From CAZXYS01 sp964645005 (GTDB lineage: Bacteria > Bacteroidota > Ignavibacteria > Kapaibacteriales > UBA2268): a stretch of DNA of 64,000 bases. The position numbers and the translations under genes are program-made. The stretch lies in assembly GCA_964645005.1 (NCBI GenBank), contig CAZXYS010000019.1, positions 11,751 to 75,750 of the forward strand, given 5' to 3'. Below are positions 45,437 to 54,848 of the stretch, piece after piece; within the stretch, counting starts at the first letter, position 1; every line of letters begins with the position of its first letter. The notes under the pieces are model-generated. The model worked only from the letters and a program-made list of their open reading frames with translations, was not told where the DNA came from and made no database searches.

Positions 45437-48400
45437 TTAATGTATTATTTTTAGTTTAGACGTTATGCTGCCTCTATCTGATTGAATAATAATAAGATAA
45501 GAACCGGAGCTTATTCCATCGACATTAAATTCTTTCCTATAATAGCCGTTATGTAAGAATTTATCAGCTAAGGTTCTGATTTTTGTGCCATTTAAATCAA
45601 ATAAGTCAATGGTAAAATTCCCTGTTTTATCCACTATGAATTCAAGGTTAAATTCATTTTTAGTTGGATTTGGTGAAATATTTATATTTTTAATGCCTGG
45701 ATTCCCTGAAATATAGTTTACTCCGGTTCCACTATCAACTTCGGCTTTCAGAGTCAGCATTCTCTCATTTCCACAATAATCCGTGAAAGTATGTTGTGCC
45801 TCGTAGATTCCTTCGTCGCTATCGCCCAGAAATCTTACCTTGACAATGGATTCACCACCATTGCCTTCGGTAGTTTTCGGCGAAATATCTACTATTTTGA
45901 AGTGTTCATCAATATCAATGGGGAAATCCCATTCGAGATCATAAGTACCGATATTTTCGATTTTCATGGTAGTGTCTTTTTGCTTATTTGGTGCAACTGA
46001 TCTGAAATTAAGATTATATACGGACAAAGCAAAATCGACGGATTCCTTAACGCCGGAGAGCTCTACTTCCACAGTGTTTCCTTTGCTTGGTTCAATGTAA
46101 AGTTTAGCTTCTTTATTTCCTGCCGAAGCAGGGTTGAATCTGATATTAAGCTCTGTATTATCACCTGAAAATAATTTAATCGGGTCAGGTTTTTCACTGA
46201 GAATTTTGAATTCGGTATTGTCTTTACCGATAATATCTATTGAATCAATGGTGAAATTACTAAGACTGGAATTTTCAATTGTTATAGTAGTGTCTTTTGA
46301 GTCTTCACATATTAAAGGTGCAAACTTAACTTCCGGTACAGTGGTTACAAGATCGCCGCTGGGATCCAGAACATTTTTGAAAGCAGATGCAAGCTCGTTT
46401 TCATCGTCAGCTCCGCCAAAATACATAGCGAAATGGACGGAGTCGCCATTCTCAAGATAACCCGGGAATTTCATACCTGCGATATAGATTATATCATCAA
46501 CAGCGTCAAACTGTAAGCTTGTACCTGAATTTAAGGCATTTAGCTGGAATTGATAATCATTGCTGCTGCTTCTGGCTCCGGCAGCCTGAGCTATGGCATC
46601 TTTATGTTCGGAATAAACGGCCGAACCGTAAAGTCTCTTCGGAGCTTCACCGTTTTCAGCCAATTGTATTGCTGCATTGGCACTGTCCTCGAATCTTTTC
46701 GGGATACCTTCAGGGAATAATCTGGTTTTGTCAACTTCAAAATCATCTCCAATATCCCAGTCGAAATAATATCCTACTGCAACATCTCTAAGCCTGATTC
46801 CGGAGATATTCTTAATGTAAACGTCAACTTTGGAGATTGAGTGATCGCCTTTCAACACCGTATATCTTTGCCTGATCTGAAGCCCGATACGATTGCCAAG
46901 ACCGGCTGCGGAATCATTGACTATGCCTGTTTTTTCATTGGGGGCAATATATCTTTTTACCGGTCGAAAATCATTATCCTGTGGTCCATCTCCAAATACG
47001 GAACTTACTTTTAAAGTGTTATTCTCTGTTGCCATCAATCCGGATTTCCAAAGGTCATTTCTTTTATCTTTCAATACAAATCCGACTCCCTGTTTGTTAT
47101 TGTCAAGATCACCGGCAAAGCCAAAAGTACCGCGGTCACCAACGGAAAATTTGATTCTTTCGTTTTCAAAGGCAGCAAATTCCTTGCCCGGAGTGAATGG
47201 GAACAAAAAGAAATCAATTTTTTCACCCAGATTATTATAAATATCCAGACGGAAAAGCACTTTTCCAAAAGTTCGCTGGGTAATAACAAATTTAAATTCT
47301 TCGATTACAAAGTCAGATTCCCTTTTTATCTCAGGTATTTGAACGACTTTATCTATAAGTGAAATTGAGCTTGTAGCTCCGAACGCTTTGACGAGATGAA
47401 ATTGCATATCATCTGCCGCACCGAGATAATTCATTACATTTATGCTTAATGTGACTGTATCACCGGTGTCAAACCTGTCGACGGCTATACCGTCACTATT
47501 TTTGAATTCATAAGAGAGGGGTCCTATTCCCGGCAGTGAAAAAGGATCAGTCTGCACAGCTTTTAGCATATTGACTCTGCCGGGTAGGATAGTTGTCCAT
47601 TCACTATTTTTTCCTGAGATATCATCAACGCATAGTTTTGCGAAAGCAAGCGATTGAAGGGCGTCCAATTCAGGGTGTTTGGCTCTGATCATTGCGACAT
47701 GTCCGGAAGCTACCGGGGCGGCAGCAGATGTACCACTGAATCCGGAAGATGAATAATAATTATTATTAGTGGTGTATGTGTTATAAATGCCGGGTGCCAT
47801 TACATCGACGTGTTCGCCCATTGTTGAATTTGATGTTATTTGATCGGATGGGGTGACTTCACCTACACCCAAAACACCGGGGTAGCCAGCCGGATAATGC
47901 ACATCATCTTCCCCGCTGTTCCCGGAAGCAGCTACAATTGCCACGTCATGAGCTATTGCAAGGTCGATTATAGATTTTTCGAGATCGGAAAATACTTTGG
48001 CTTGCCCCCAACTGCAGTTAAGTACGTCAAATTCTCTTACGGCAGCGTAGATAATAGATTCGTAGCTGTATGAAAGGTAACGTGTATCATTTTTGTTCAT
48101 AGTTTTTAAAGGAAATAGTCTGCATTTGCCGGCAACACCTGTCATACCCTTACCGTTATTAAAGTCGGCTCCGGCAATGCCGGCTATCGGCGTGCCATGT
48201 TCAGTCGAATGATAAGTGTTTCCCCAAGGGGTTCCATCAACCGGATGCGAAAAATTATATCCAATGAAATCATCTATATATCCATTTCCGTCATCGTCTA
48301 TATTATTGCTCTCGATTTCATCCCAATTAGGAGCGATATTATTGATAATATCTTCGTGAGTTTGGTTGCAGCCATTGTCACTGATACAAATAACAACTGA

Positions 48401-48952
48401 GGTATCCCCCTTAAATATATCCCATGCTTCAAAAGCCTTGATAGATTTAAGCTGGTTTTGATCGCCAGCCCATGGATCATTTGGTGTGTACAAGATTTCA
48501 TTTAAATAAACAGGTTCTGCTATTTCCACAGCCGGATTCTCTTTTTTCAAGCGTCGGCAGAATGCTTCAGGGCTTTCATTCCCCTCGTAAGTTATCCGGT
48601 ATGTCCTTAGGACAGGTTCTTCAGCTTTAAGTATTTTATGTAATTTGGCATTGGATATGGATAACCTTTGATTTTTCTGATATTTGTGAGTAAAGCTGAT
48701 GCTCTTTTTTAAGAGCGGGTGTTCAATTTGGATACCGGAATTTGACAAGATTATACCGCGGTTTTTTTCGGTATCATAGCCGGCTTTCAACCTAACGTAT
48801 GCTGTATTGGAAAGCACCGGAGCCGGGCGGTTTTTCTTTTTATCAGCTTTTAGTATCTCTTTTTCGGAATTTCCAAAGAGAATATTACTCTGGCAAAAAA
48901 GCCCAAAGGTTATCACTATGGCTGCTAATCTGAAGAAACTTAATCCGGACAT
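45437..48952 (-). CDS. T9SS-sorted S8 family serine peptidase (subtilase)
   Basis: The frame extends upstream to an ATG at 49084, but its first 44 residues are Lys/Asn-rich and unlike a leader. Starting at the Met at 48952 gives a proper signal peptide (SGLSFFRLAAIVITFGLFC), so that start is chosen. Numbered from 49084, catalytic residues are Asp236 (in SDNG, where D-S/T-G is usual), His296 (EHGTPIAG), Asn389 and Ser453 (FSGTSAAAPVASG). An acidic DDDGNGYIDD loop lies between Asp and His. After the peptidase come beta-rich domains, two ASH-like repeats at about 950-1120, and a T9SS type A sorting domain (ISPNPTKNEFNLEF, DLNGTKIRTL, ISSGSYLII). It is probably a secreted or surface protease; substrate unknown. 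Confidence 0.88.
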   Translation of the reverse strand: MSGLSFFRLAAIVITFGLFCQSNILFGNSEKEILKADKKKNRPAPVLSNTAYVRLKAGYDTEKNRGIILSNSGIQIEHPLLKKSISFTHKYQKNQRLSISNAKLHKILKAEEPVLRTYRITYEGNESPEAFCRRLKKENPAVEIAEPVYLNEILYTPNDPWAGDQNQLKSIKAFEAWDIFKGDTSVVICISDNGCNQTHEDIINNIAPNWDEIESNNIDDDGNGYIDDFIGYNFSHPVDGTPWGNTYHSTEHGTPIAGIAGADFNNGKGMTGVAGKCRLFPLKTMNKNDTRYLSYSYESIIYAAVREFDVLNCSWGQAKVFSDLEKSIIDLAIAHDVAIVAASGNSGEDDVHYPAGYPGVLGVGEVTPSDQITSNSTMGEHVDVMAPGIYNTYTTNNNYYSSSGFSGTSAAAPVASGHVAMIRAKHPELDALQSLAFAKLCVDDISGKNSEWTTILPGRVNMLKAVQTDPFSLPGIGPLSYEFKNSDGIAVDRFDTGDTVTLSINVMNYLGAADDMQFHLVKAFGATSSISLIDKVVQIPEIKRESDFVIEEFKFVITQRTFGKVLFRLDIYNNLGEKIDFFLFPFTPGKEFAAFENERIKFSVGDRGTFGFAGDLDNNKQGVGFVLKDKRNDLWKSGLMATENNTLKVSSVFGDGPQDNDFRPVKRYIAPNEKTGIVNDSAAGLGNRIGLQIRQRYTVLKGDHSISKVDVYIKNISGIRLRDVAVGYYFDWDIGDDFEVDKTRLFPEGIPKRFEDSANAAIQLAENGEAPKRLYGSAVYSEHKDAIAQAAGARSSSNDYQFQLNALNSGTSLQFDAVDDIIYIAGMKFPGYLENGDSVHFAMYFGGADDENELASAFKNVLDPSGDLVTTVPEVKFAPLICEDSKDTTITIENSSLSNFTIDSIDIIGKDNTEFKILSEKPDPIKLFSGDNTELNIRFNPASAGNKEAKLYIEPSKGNTVEVELSGVKESVDFALSVYNLNFRSVAPNKQKDTTMKIENIGTYDLEWDFPIDIDEHFKIVDISPKTTEGNGGESIVKVRFLGDSDEGIYEAQHTFTDYCGNERMLTLKAEVDSGTGVNYISGNPGIKNINISPNPTKNEFNLEFIVDKTGNFTIDLFDLNGTKIRTLADKFLHNGYYRKEFNVDGISSGSYLIIIQSDRGSITSKLKIIH

Positions 48953-49204
48953 AGTTGATCTTTTTATTGTTGATAAAATTTTTTCTACTTTATTTGAATA
49001 AAATTTATTTTTTATTAGCTTAAAATTTATCTTTGAATAATTGAACCGGTACAAACCGGAAATACAAATTTTTCTAAGAGACATTAATTCAAGAAAATTT
49101 ATTTTTATTTTTCACAGAACAACGAATAGTTTTTAAAATATACTTAAAGTATCTAACTAATAGACACATTAAATTTAATTTTGTCACGAAAAAAATTACA
49201 AATT

Positions 49205-51013
49205 ATGGAAAAACAGACAAATTCCGAAGGTTTTATCGTAACTGCCCGAAAATGGCGTCCCCTGAAATTTGATGAAGTCATAGGACAACAGCATATAACC
49301 AAAACCTTGAAAAATGCAATCGCTTCAAATAGAATACATCATGCTTATTTATTTTCCGGTCCGAGAGGCGTCGGCAAGACAACTACAGCAAGGATTTTAG
49401 CACGGGTTGTGAACTGCGCCGCTCCAGTCGATAACGAACCCTGCAACGAATGTGAATCCTGCAAAGCTATATTGGATGGCAGGTCCTTAGATGTCATGGA
49501 GATTGACGGAGCTTCCAACAACAGTGTTGACGATATCCGCAAACTGCGCGAGAATGCCCGATACGCACCCAGCGGCGGCAAGTACAAAATGTACGTTATC
49601 GACGAAGTGCACATGCTATCGAATTCAGCTTTTAACGCTCTTCTTAAAATCCTTGAAGAGCCGCCCAAACATCTTATGTTTGTATTTGCTACTACTGAAG
49701 CACACAAAGTGCTTCCTACAATCATCAGCCGCTGTCAGCGGTTCGATTTTCGCCGGATGGAAATTGATGATATTGTCAATCAATTGAAGCATATAAGTGA
49801 AGGTGAGAATATAAGCATTGATGAAGAATCGTTGATAACAATTGCCAAGAAGGCTGACGGCTCGATGCGCGATGGAGAAAGCATTTTCGATCAGGTTGTG
49901 GCTTTTTGCGGTAGAGATATCAAGTATACGGCGATGGCAGAAGCTTTGAACTTGATTGATAGAGAATTCTTTTTCAGGGTTAGCAGCGCTGTTATTGAAA
50001 AAAATATTGAGGAAATGTTTGATATAACTGAAGAAGTGACATCAAAAGGTTATGATCTGCAGGAATGCATGCAGGGTGTTCTTGAGCATTTCAGGCATCT
50101 TTTGACCATTAACGTTACCGGAGAAACAAAACTGATTGAGAGCTCCGAAGCATTTCTTGAGCGATATAACGAACATGCCGAAGCTTTAACCAAAGCAGAT
50201 CTTTTGCGCTTTTTAAATATGATCAGTGATGCGGAAAAAGACCTGAGATACTCTCCTCAGCCGCGGATCCGCTTTGAAATGACTTTGATACAATTGGCAT
50301 CTGCTGACAAAGCAGTGGAGATATCCGAATTGATTGAAGAGATAAAATCCTTAAAAAGTTCGGGTAATGCAGCGTCCCAGTTCCAACAAACCTCTGAAAA
50401 AAAAATTTCAAAAGATGAGTCAGCAAAATACGGCAAAAAAAGCGGAAGTAATAAGAGTGCAGCAAAAAGCGGCGATTCAAAATCGATAAGAAAATCAAGT
50501 TCTGAAGAAACGAAAACGAATACAGCACAGCAGCAAAATTCCGATATCATAACAGAAGATATTAAAGCCCGGATTGAGGATAACTGGGATGAGTTCCTTC
50601 GGGTTCATTCCGAAAGCAAAACAACTTTTTCAGCTTTAATGGAAGCCGTACCAGAGTTTGGAAACAAAGAGATCATTTTCTATTCGGACAGCGATTTTGT
50701 TGCTGAAAACATTAACCTTAATAAAGCTGATATTTCCGACTCTCTGAAGGAATACTTTGGCACAGATATAAGGATTGATGTCAAGGTGGTTGAAGATTTA
50801 CCGGAAAAAGACAAGCTAAAAAATCAAACTAAGGAAAATGTAATGGAAGATTCAAATCAGGCAAGTTCTGAAACCATTACTAAAAACAAGGTTAACGAAA
50901 CAAATACGTCTCAAAATTCTGTCAATAAGGAAGATAATTTGGATGATAAGCATCCTGTGGAAAAGGCTGTCATTCAATTATTCAGGGCTAAAGAAATTCC
51001 TGTTGACAAATAA
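49205..51013 (+). CDS. dnaX: DNA polymerase III subunit gamma/tau
   Basis: The start is placed at ATG 49205 (602 residues); the frame continues upstream to a TTG at 49181, but a MEK start fits the family better. It is the clamp-loader motor that opens the sliding clamp on DNA. Visible motifs are Walker A GPRGVGKTTTARILA, a zinc site with four Cys in NCAAP, PCNE and CESC, the DEVHMLSNSAFNALLKILEE Walker B and SRC motif (ISRCQRFDFR). After about residue 370 there is a long Ser/Lys-rich linker and a tau-like C-terminal domain (PEFGNKEIIFYSDSDFV), with a further acidic Asn-rich tail. Whether a gamma form arises by frameshifting is not evident. Confidence 0.95.
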   Translation: MEKQTNSEGFIVTARKWRPLKFDEVIGQQHITKTLKNAIASNRIHHAYLFSGPRGVGKTTTARILARVVNCAAPVDNEPCNECESCKAILDGRSLDVMEIDGASNNSVDDIRKLRENARYAPSGGKYKMYVIDEVHMLSNSAFNALLKILEEPPKHLMFVFATTEAHKVLPTIISRCQRFDFRRMEIDDIVNQLKHISEGENISIDEESLITIAKKADGSMRDGESIFDQVVAFCGRDIKYTAMAEALNLIDREFFFRVSSAVIEKNIEEMFDITEEVTSKGYDLQECMQGVLEHFRHLLTINVTGETKLIESSEAFLERYNEHAEALTKADLLRFLNMISDAEKDLRYSPQPRIRFEMTLIQLASADKAVEISELIEEIKSLKSSGNAASQFQQTSEKKISKDESAKYGKKSGSNKSAAKSGDSKSIRKSSSEETKTNTAQQQNSDIITEDIKARIEDNWDEFLRVHSESKTTFSALMEAVPEFGNKEIIFYSDSDFVAENINLNKADISDSLKEYFGTDIRIDVKVVEDLPEKDKLKNQTKENVMEDSNQASSETITKNKVNETNTSQNSVNKEDNLDDKHPVEKAVIQLFRAKEIPVDK

Positions 51014-51055
51014 AATTGATAATTCTATTGATAATAAATACAAGGAGACATTGCA

Positions 51056-51535
51056 ATGGCTCTTGAACCGGGAACAAAAGCGCCGGACTTTACCGGCAAG
51101 ACGGAAGGCGGCAGCCAGTTAAAACTTAGTGATTATAAAGGCAGGTGGGTAGTGCTCTATTTTTATCCGAAAGATAATACTCCCGGCTGTACAAAAGAAG
51201 CATGCAGCTTCAGGGATAATCTGTCATCGCTTACCGATCTGGGAGCTGAAGTAATAGGCATCAGCCCTGATACAGTTGAATCACATGATAAATTTAAGGC
51301 TAAATTTGATTTAAATTTCCATCTGGTAGCCGACCCTGACAAAGAAATATTAAATGCTTATGACGTTATAGGCGAAAAGAACATGTTCGGCAAGAAAAAG
51401 CAAGGTGTGATCCGCAGCACATATATAATTGATCCTGACGGCAAAATTGCTTATACCTACAAAAGTGTAAAAGTTGCCGGACATACTGAACAGGTTATGA
51501 ATAGATTGCAGAAACTACAGGAAACTCCTGCATAA
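51056..51535 (+). CDS. bcp: Thioredoxin-dependent thiol peroxidase (peroxiredoxin)
   Basis: This is a 159-residue peroxiredoxin of the Bcp/PrxQ class that reduces hydroperoxides with electrons from thioredoxin. The peroxidatic Cys45 and resolving Cys50 are in TPGCTKEACSFRD, preceded by GKAP-like GTKAPDFTGK and followed by the structural strands RWVVLYFYPKD and RSTYIIDPDGKI. AAGGAG 8 bases upstream fixes the start. It begins 43 bases after dnaX and precedes the TatD-barrel gene by 44 bases, all on the same strand. Confidence 0.95.
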   Translation: MALEPGTKAPDFTGKTEGGSQLKLSDYKGRWVVLYFYPKDNTPGCTKEACSFRDNLSSLTDLGAEVIGISPDTVESHDKFKAKFDLNFHLVADPDKEILNAYDVIGEKNMFGKKKQGVIRSTYIIDPDGKIAYTYKSVKVAGHTEQVMNRLQKLQETPA

Positions 51536-51579
51536 CCAATGAAGATAAATAAATAAAATGTTAAAAAAATGATTGAGTC

Positions 51580-53061
51580 ATGATATACACAGGAATGATC
51601 GACACGCACGCACATCTTGACACCGAAGCCTATGATGCTGATAGAAGAGATGTTTTGAAAAGAGCTCAGGACGCAGGAGTTGAAAAAATTATCATACCAG
51701 CTATTGAGCCTAAACATTTTTATAAGCTACTTGAGCTAACCCGAGCAAATGAAATATTACTTTGCGGTATGGGTATCCATCCTCACAATGCAAATGATGC
51801 GGACTTTAAAAACCTTGAACTTGTCGAGAATATGTCAGGAGAAGAACCGGTAGTCGCGATAGGGGAGATAGGGCTGGATTATCATTATGATTTTGCTGCC
51901 CCGGAAATTCAGCAGGAGGCATTTGCAAAACAATTAAACATAGCAAAAAAGAAAGATCTGCCCGTTATTATCCATAATAGGGAGTCTGACGAAGATCTTA
52001 TTCGTATTCTTGAAGAAGAACAGGATGGCAGCCTGAAAGGGGTTTTACATTGTTTTTCAAGTCAGATTGATATGATGGATAGGGCATTGACTCTGGGCTT
52101 TCATATATCTTTTACAGGGAACATCACTTTCAAGAAAACTGATCTTAGTGAAGTTGTAAAAGAAGTGCCGCTGGACAGGCTTTTACTGGAAACTGACTCG
52201 CCGTATATGACTCCTGTTCCGAATAGAGGGAAACGAAATGAACCTTCTTACGTCAAATACGTAGCGGATAAAATTGCAGAATATAAATCAGAATCAATTG
52301 AGAAGGTTATTTCCATGACAACAGAAAATGCCAAGAAATTATTCAGACTGGCTCTAATTCCAATGTTCTTACTTCTATCAACATTTATGGCTTCTGCTCA
52401 AAGTGAAGACACCCGAACCGGTGATGAAGAGTTCATCGAAGGGGAAATGCAGGAAGAGTTTATAAATCCTTTCGAAAAATTTATAGGTTTTGGTCCTTTT
52501 CTGGCATTCAATACTATTGTTGAAACGCAGTATCGCTCTGAAATTGATAAGGAAGCCAAAGACATTGACATTTCCCATGAAGGATTATCAGCTTATGGTG
52601 CTTTTATTACCTTCAGCCCATTGGATTTTCTTGTAGCTGATGTAGCTTATGTATATTCGAAGGATACGAAAAATTCCGATGAACTGGAAGGAGTTGATCC
52701 AAGTATATTTCAATTAGTTGAGTTCAGCCTCCATTGGATACCCAATCCTTACAACAGGGTCAACTTTTTCGGAACTACTGGTGTAACATACATTCACAAT
52801 AGTATTGGCGGATATCAGGAGAACAAGATAAGTAACTTGTTTGGGATTAATGCCGGGTTGGGTATTTATATTAATATTGAAAGTCCGGTTGGGTTATTTA
52901 CACCAACATTTGAGTGGAGAATTGATTTTGCATTGCACAGAGGAACCGGTGTTTGGTTTACAGGAGATGATCCGGATCAACCTGATATTAAAGAAGTCGA
53001 TAATTCAATATTTTATTCTCTTCCACGAATAGGATTTATCTGGTATCCGAAAATCCAATAA
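51580..53061 (+). CDS. tatD: TatD family hydrolase fused in frame to a signal peptide plus outer-membrane barrel-like domain
   Basis: Residues 1-257 are a complete TatD metal-dependent DNase/hydrolase: His10 and His12 (IDTHAHLD), Glu96 (IGEIGLDYHYD), His132 (IIHNRE), His157 (VLHCFS) and Asp206 (LETDSPYM), ending in the typical TTENAKKLFRL. No stop follows. The frame runs on through LALIPMFLLLSTFMASAQ, a perfect signal-peptide core, into about 220 residues with barrel-like strands (FGTTGVTYIHNSI, SLPRIGFIWYPKIQ). A cytoplasmic enzyme joined to an exported domain makes little sense as one chain. Either a stop codon was lost, or the second part is also made from an internal start at 52315. It is followed by a clear terminator. 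Confidence 0.8.
   Translation: MIYTGMIDTHAHLDTEAYDADRRDVLKRAQDAGVEKIIIPAIEPKHFYKLLELTRANEILLCGMGIHPHNANDADFKNLELVENMSGEEPVVAIGEIGLDYHYDFAAPEIQQEAFAKQLNIAKKKDLPVIIHNRESDEDLIRILEEEQDGSLKGVLHCFSSQIDMMDRALTLGFHISFTGNITFKKTDLSEVVKEVPLDRLLLETDSPYMTPVPNRGKRNEPSYVKYVADKIAEYKSESIEKVISMTTENAKKLFRLALIPMFLLLSTFMASAQSEDTRTGDEEFIEGEMQEEFINPFEKFIGFGPFLAFNTIVETQYRSEIDKEAKDIDISHEGLSAYGAFITFSPLDFLVADVAYVYSKDTKNSDELEGVDPSIFQLVEFSLHWIPNPYNRVNFFGTTGVTYIHNSIGGYQENKISNLFGINAGLGIYINIESPVGLFTPTFEWRIDFALHRGTGVWFTGDDPDQPDIKEVDNSIFYSLPRIGFIWYPKIQ
52315..53061 (+). CDS. Possible internal translation product: outer-membrane beta-barrel protein
   Basis: An ATG at 52315, in frame with the TatD fusion (its Met246), is preceded by AGAAGG 8 bases upstream (52301-52306). 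From it, the sequence begins MTTENAKKLFRLALIP, with a basic n-region, a hydrophobic core LALIPMFLLLSTFMA and a likely cleavage ASA-Q after residue 28, which is an ideal signal peptide. The n-region is the conserved end of TatD itself. The 248-residue product would be an exported barrel-like protein with several strand-like, aromatic-ended segments; it has no close named family. Whether it is made separately is inferred. Confidence 0.5.
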   Translation: MTTENAKKLFRLALIPMFLLLSTFMASAQSEDTRTGDEEFIEGEMQEEFINPFEKFIGFGPFLAFNTIVETQYRSEIDKEAKDIDISHEGLSAYGAFITFSPLDFLVADVAYVYSKDTKNSDELEGVDPSIFQLVEFSLHWIPNPYNRVNFFGTTGVTYIHNSIGGYQENKISNLFGINAGLGIYINIESPVGLFTPTFEWRIDFALHRGTGVWFTGDDPDQPDIKEVDNSIFYSLPRIGFIWYPKIQ

Positions 53062-53094
53062 GTGATAATAGATATTTTTTAAAATCAAATTTAT

Positions 53095-53129
53095 CCGGTT
53101 AAGTACGTACGTATTTATCCGGTTTTTTT
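53095..53129 (+). terminator. Rho-independent terminator after the TatD-barrel gene
   Basis: CCGGTTAAGTAC (53095-53106) pairs with GTATTTATCCGG (53111-53122) around GTAC, with one mismatch and one G-U pair, followed by seven T. It separates the dnaX-bcp-TatD run from the gene at 53274. Confidence 0.8.
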
Positions 53130-53273
53130 ACTTTGAATAGAATTTAGTTCTATTAAATTTTGAGAATTAATCAAAAATTGCGATTTTATATTTTTTTAAT
53201 TACTGAATTATAAAGTTTTTAATTATTAAAAAACAATCATATCTTATCAACTAATAGATTATTAACTTATCAG

Positions 53274-54848
53274 ATGTTCAGGACTACATTAATACTGCTA
53301 ATAATGACATCTACGCTGATTAACCCAGTGTATCTCTTTTCTCAGGGAGAGGGGTATCCTTGCTCAAAAGAATATCCACCCACACATAAAATGTATGAAC
53401 GATGTTTCCAGCTTGCAAATGGTCAACGTGCCGTTGGAATGTATGATCAGGCGATTGACAATTTTAAAAGATTGTTGAATGTTGCGGAAAAATACAATGA
53501 CAGATACCGTATAGCTCAAACAAAATTACACATTGGATTTACTTATCATGATATGTTTAAAGCAGGCTGCGGAAAGATTGAACAAATAAACGAGGATGAT
53601 TCACTAAAGTGCCTTAATTACATTGAGATGGCGCATCAATACGTTACTGAAGCAAGCAGGGTTTTTGAAGACAGGCTATATTCAGATTTGAAAGAGAGCA
53701 GTTATATCAATTCCAAAAAATTGATCAATCTTCTTGAAAAACAATATGACCAGTTCATGTCGCCTCGTAAGAAAACTGCTGAAGAAAAGCTATTAGAGTA
53801 CGAGGTAGAAAATACGAAAACTCTTAATGAAAAGTTGTTGGAAATAATCAATTTGAATATGAGATTCAATCACAATGTCATGGAACTTGTAAAATCAACA
53901 CGCAGAAAAGATTCTGTTTGGTATGAATTAACAAAGCTATTTATGGATAGTAGAAGGATGTGCGATACAGCCGAATTCTATGACAGGTATCTGGCACTTG
54001 ACTTTGCATCGGAAAACTATATTAATAACAACAACATCGTAGAAATTGTAAAGCCTGGTGGTGCTGGTTACACGGATTTTTATTTAATTAAAGGAAAACC
54101 TGCTGACAAGCATCCCGACCTATACCTGAGACGTTTAGAGGATATGAATTCAGACATTAACAATTTAAAGCGAAGGATAACTGATTTCACGGGTTCATTG
54201 GAGCAGTGTATTGCTAATTCCTACGAAATAGAAGAGGAAGAAAGGGCAGTGGCATTAGGTATATGGGGAGGTGCGGATCATTCATATCTTATTGGCAGCG
54301 GGACAATTAATCATACCGATTTCAATAATGAAACTACGGAATTTTATCCGGGATTTATTGCCGGATTTTTTATTGAGGCTGACATATTCAACAACGTTTT
54401 ATCAGAAGATGGAGCAATTTCTATCCGCCCGGAATTTTCTTATACACGTAAAGGCAGCCGCTGGGAATCGCTATTTATGAATGAACCGATAACTTATACT
54501 ATGGAAAGTGACTGCATAGATTTTAATTTCTTTTTCAAATGGGATGTCGCAAGTGCTTTCAGCGTATTTGCAGGTCCCTCGGTATCTTACTTTGCTGAAA
54601 GTTCTTTAAAGGGAATTACTGATACTGATAAATACAAGGACAAGTTAGAGGATATTGATCCATTTGATTTTGGGTTGACTTTTGGGATTGGATCGGGAGA
54701 TATACCTGCAAGTTTTCCTGTTTCAAAATCGTTTTATAGATTAGATCTTAGATATTTTCATACTTTGAATGAATCATTTTTTAAAGGTGGAAATCTAAGA
54801 AACAGAGTATTAGGACTGACTTTTTCTTATGGAATTTATATTCAATAA
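53274..54848 (+). CDS. Hypothetical protein with helical TPR-like N-terminus and outer-membrane beta-barrel C-terminus
   Basis: This 524-residue protein begins with a signal peptide (LILLIMTSTLINPVYLFSQ). Residues about 35-180 are helical and TPR-like (YDQAIDNFKRLLNVAEKYND, AHQYVTEASRVFEDRL), and about 185-330 is coiled coil or helical (RRLEDMNSDINNLKRR). From about 325 the chain becomes a beta-barrel with Gly and aromatic alternation (LGIWGGADHSYLIG, AGFFIEADIFNNV, ISIRPEFSYTRKGSRWE) and ends in a strand GLTFSYGIYIQ. The last base of its TAA is the first base of the next gene's ATG (TAATG), so translation of the two is coupled and they very likely act together. I do not recognise a named family. 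Confidence 0.72.
   Translation: MFRTTLILLIMTSTLINPVYLFSQGEGYPCSKEYPPTHKMYERCFQLANGQRAVGMYDQAIDNFKRLLNVAEKYNDRYRIAQTKLHIGFTYHDMFKAGCGKIEQINEDDSLKCLNYIEMAHQYVTEASRVFEDRLYSDLKESSYINSKKLINLLEKQYDQFMSPRKKTAEEKLLEYEVENTKTLNEKLLEIINLNMRFNHNVMELVKSTRRKDSVWYELTKLFMDSRRMCDTAEFYDRYLALDFASENYINNNNIVEIVKPGGAGYTDFYLIKGKPADKHPDLYLRRLEDMNSDINNLKRRITDFTGSLEQCIANSYEIEEEERAVALGIWGGADHSYLIGSGTINHTDFNNETTEFYPGFIAGFFIEADIFNNVLSEDGAISIRPEFSYTRKGSRWESLFMNEPITYTMESDCIDFNFFFKWDVASAFSVFAGPSVSYFAESSLKGITDTDKYKDKLEDIDPFDFGLTFGIGSGDIPASFPVSKSFYRLDLRYFHTLNESFFKGGNLRNRVLGLTFSYGIYIQ

Noticed and set aside
48953..49084. N-terminal extension of the subtilase
   Set aside because: The extra 44 residues are Lys/Asn-rich and put the signal peptide in the middle; Met at 48952 is the better start.
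52250..52400. Assembly error as sole explanation of the TatD-barrel fusion
   Set aside because: Both parts are intact and in the same frame with no odd bases at the junction, so an error cannot be assumed; it remains a control to run.
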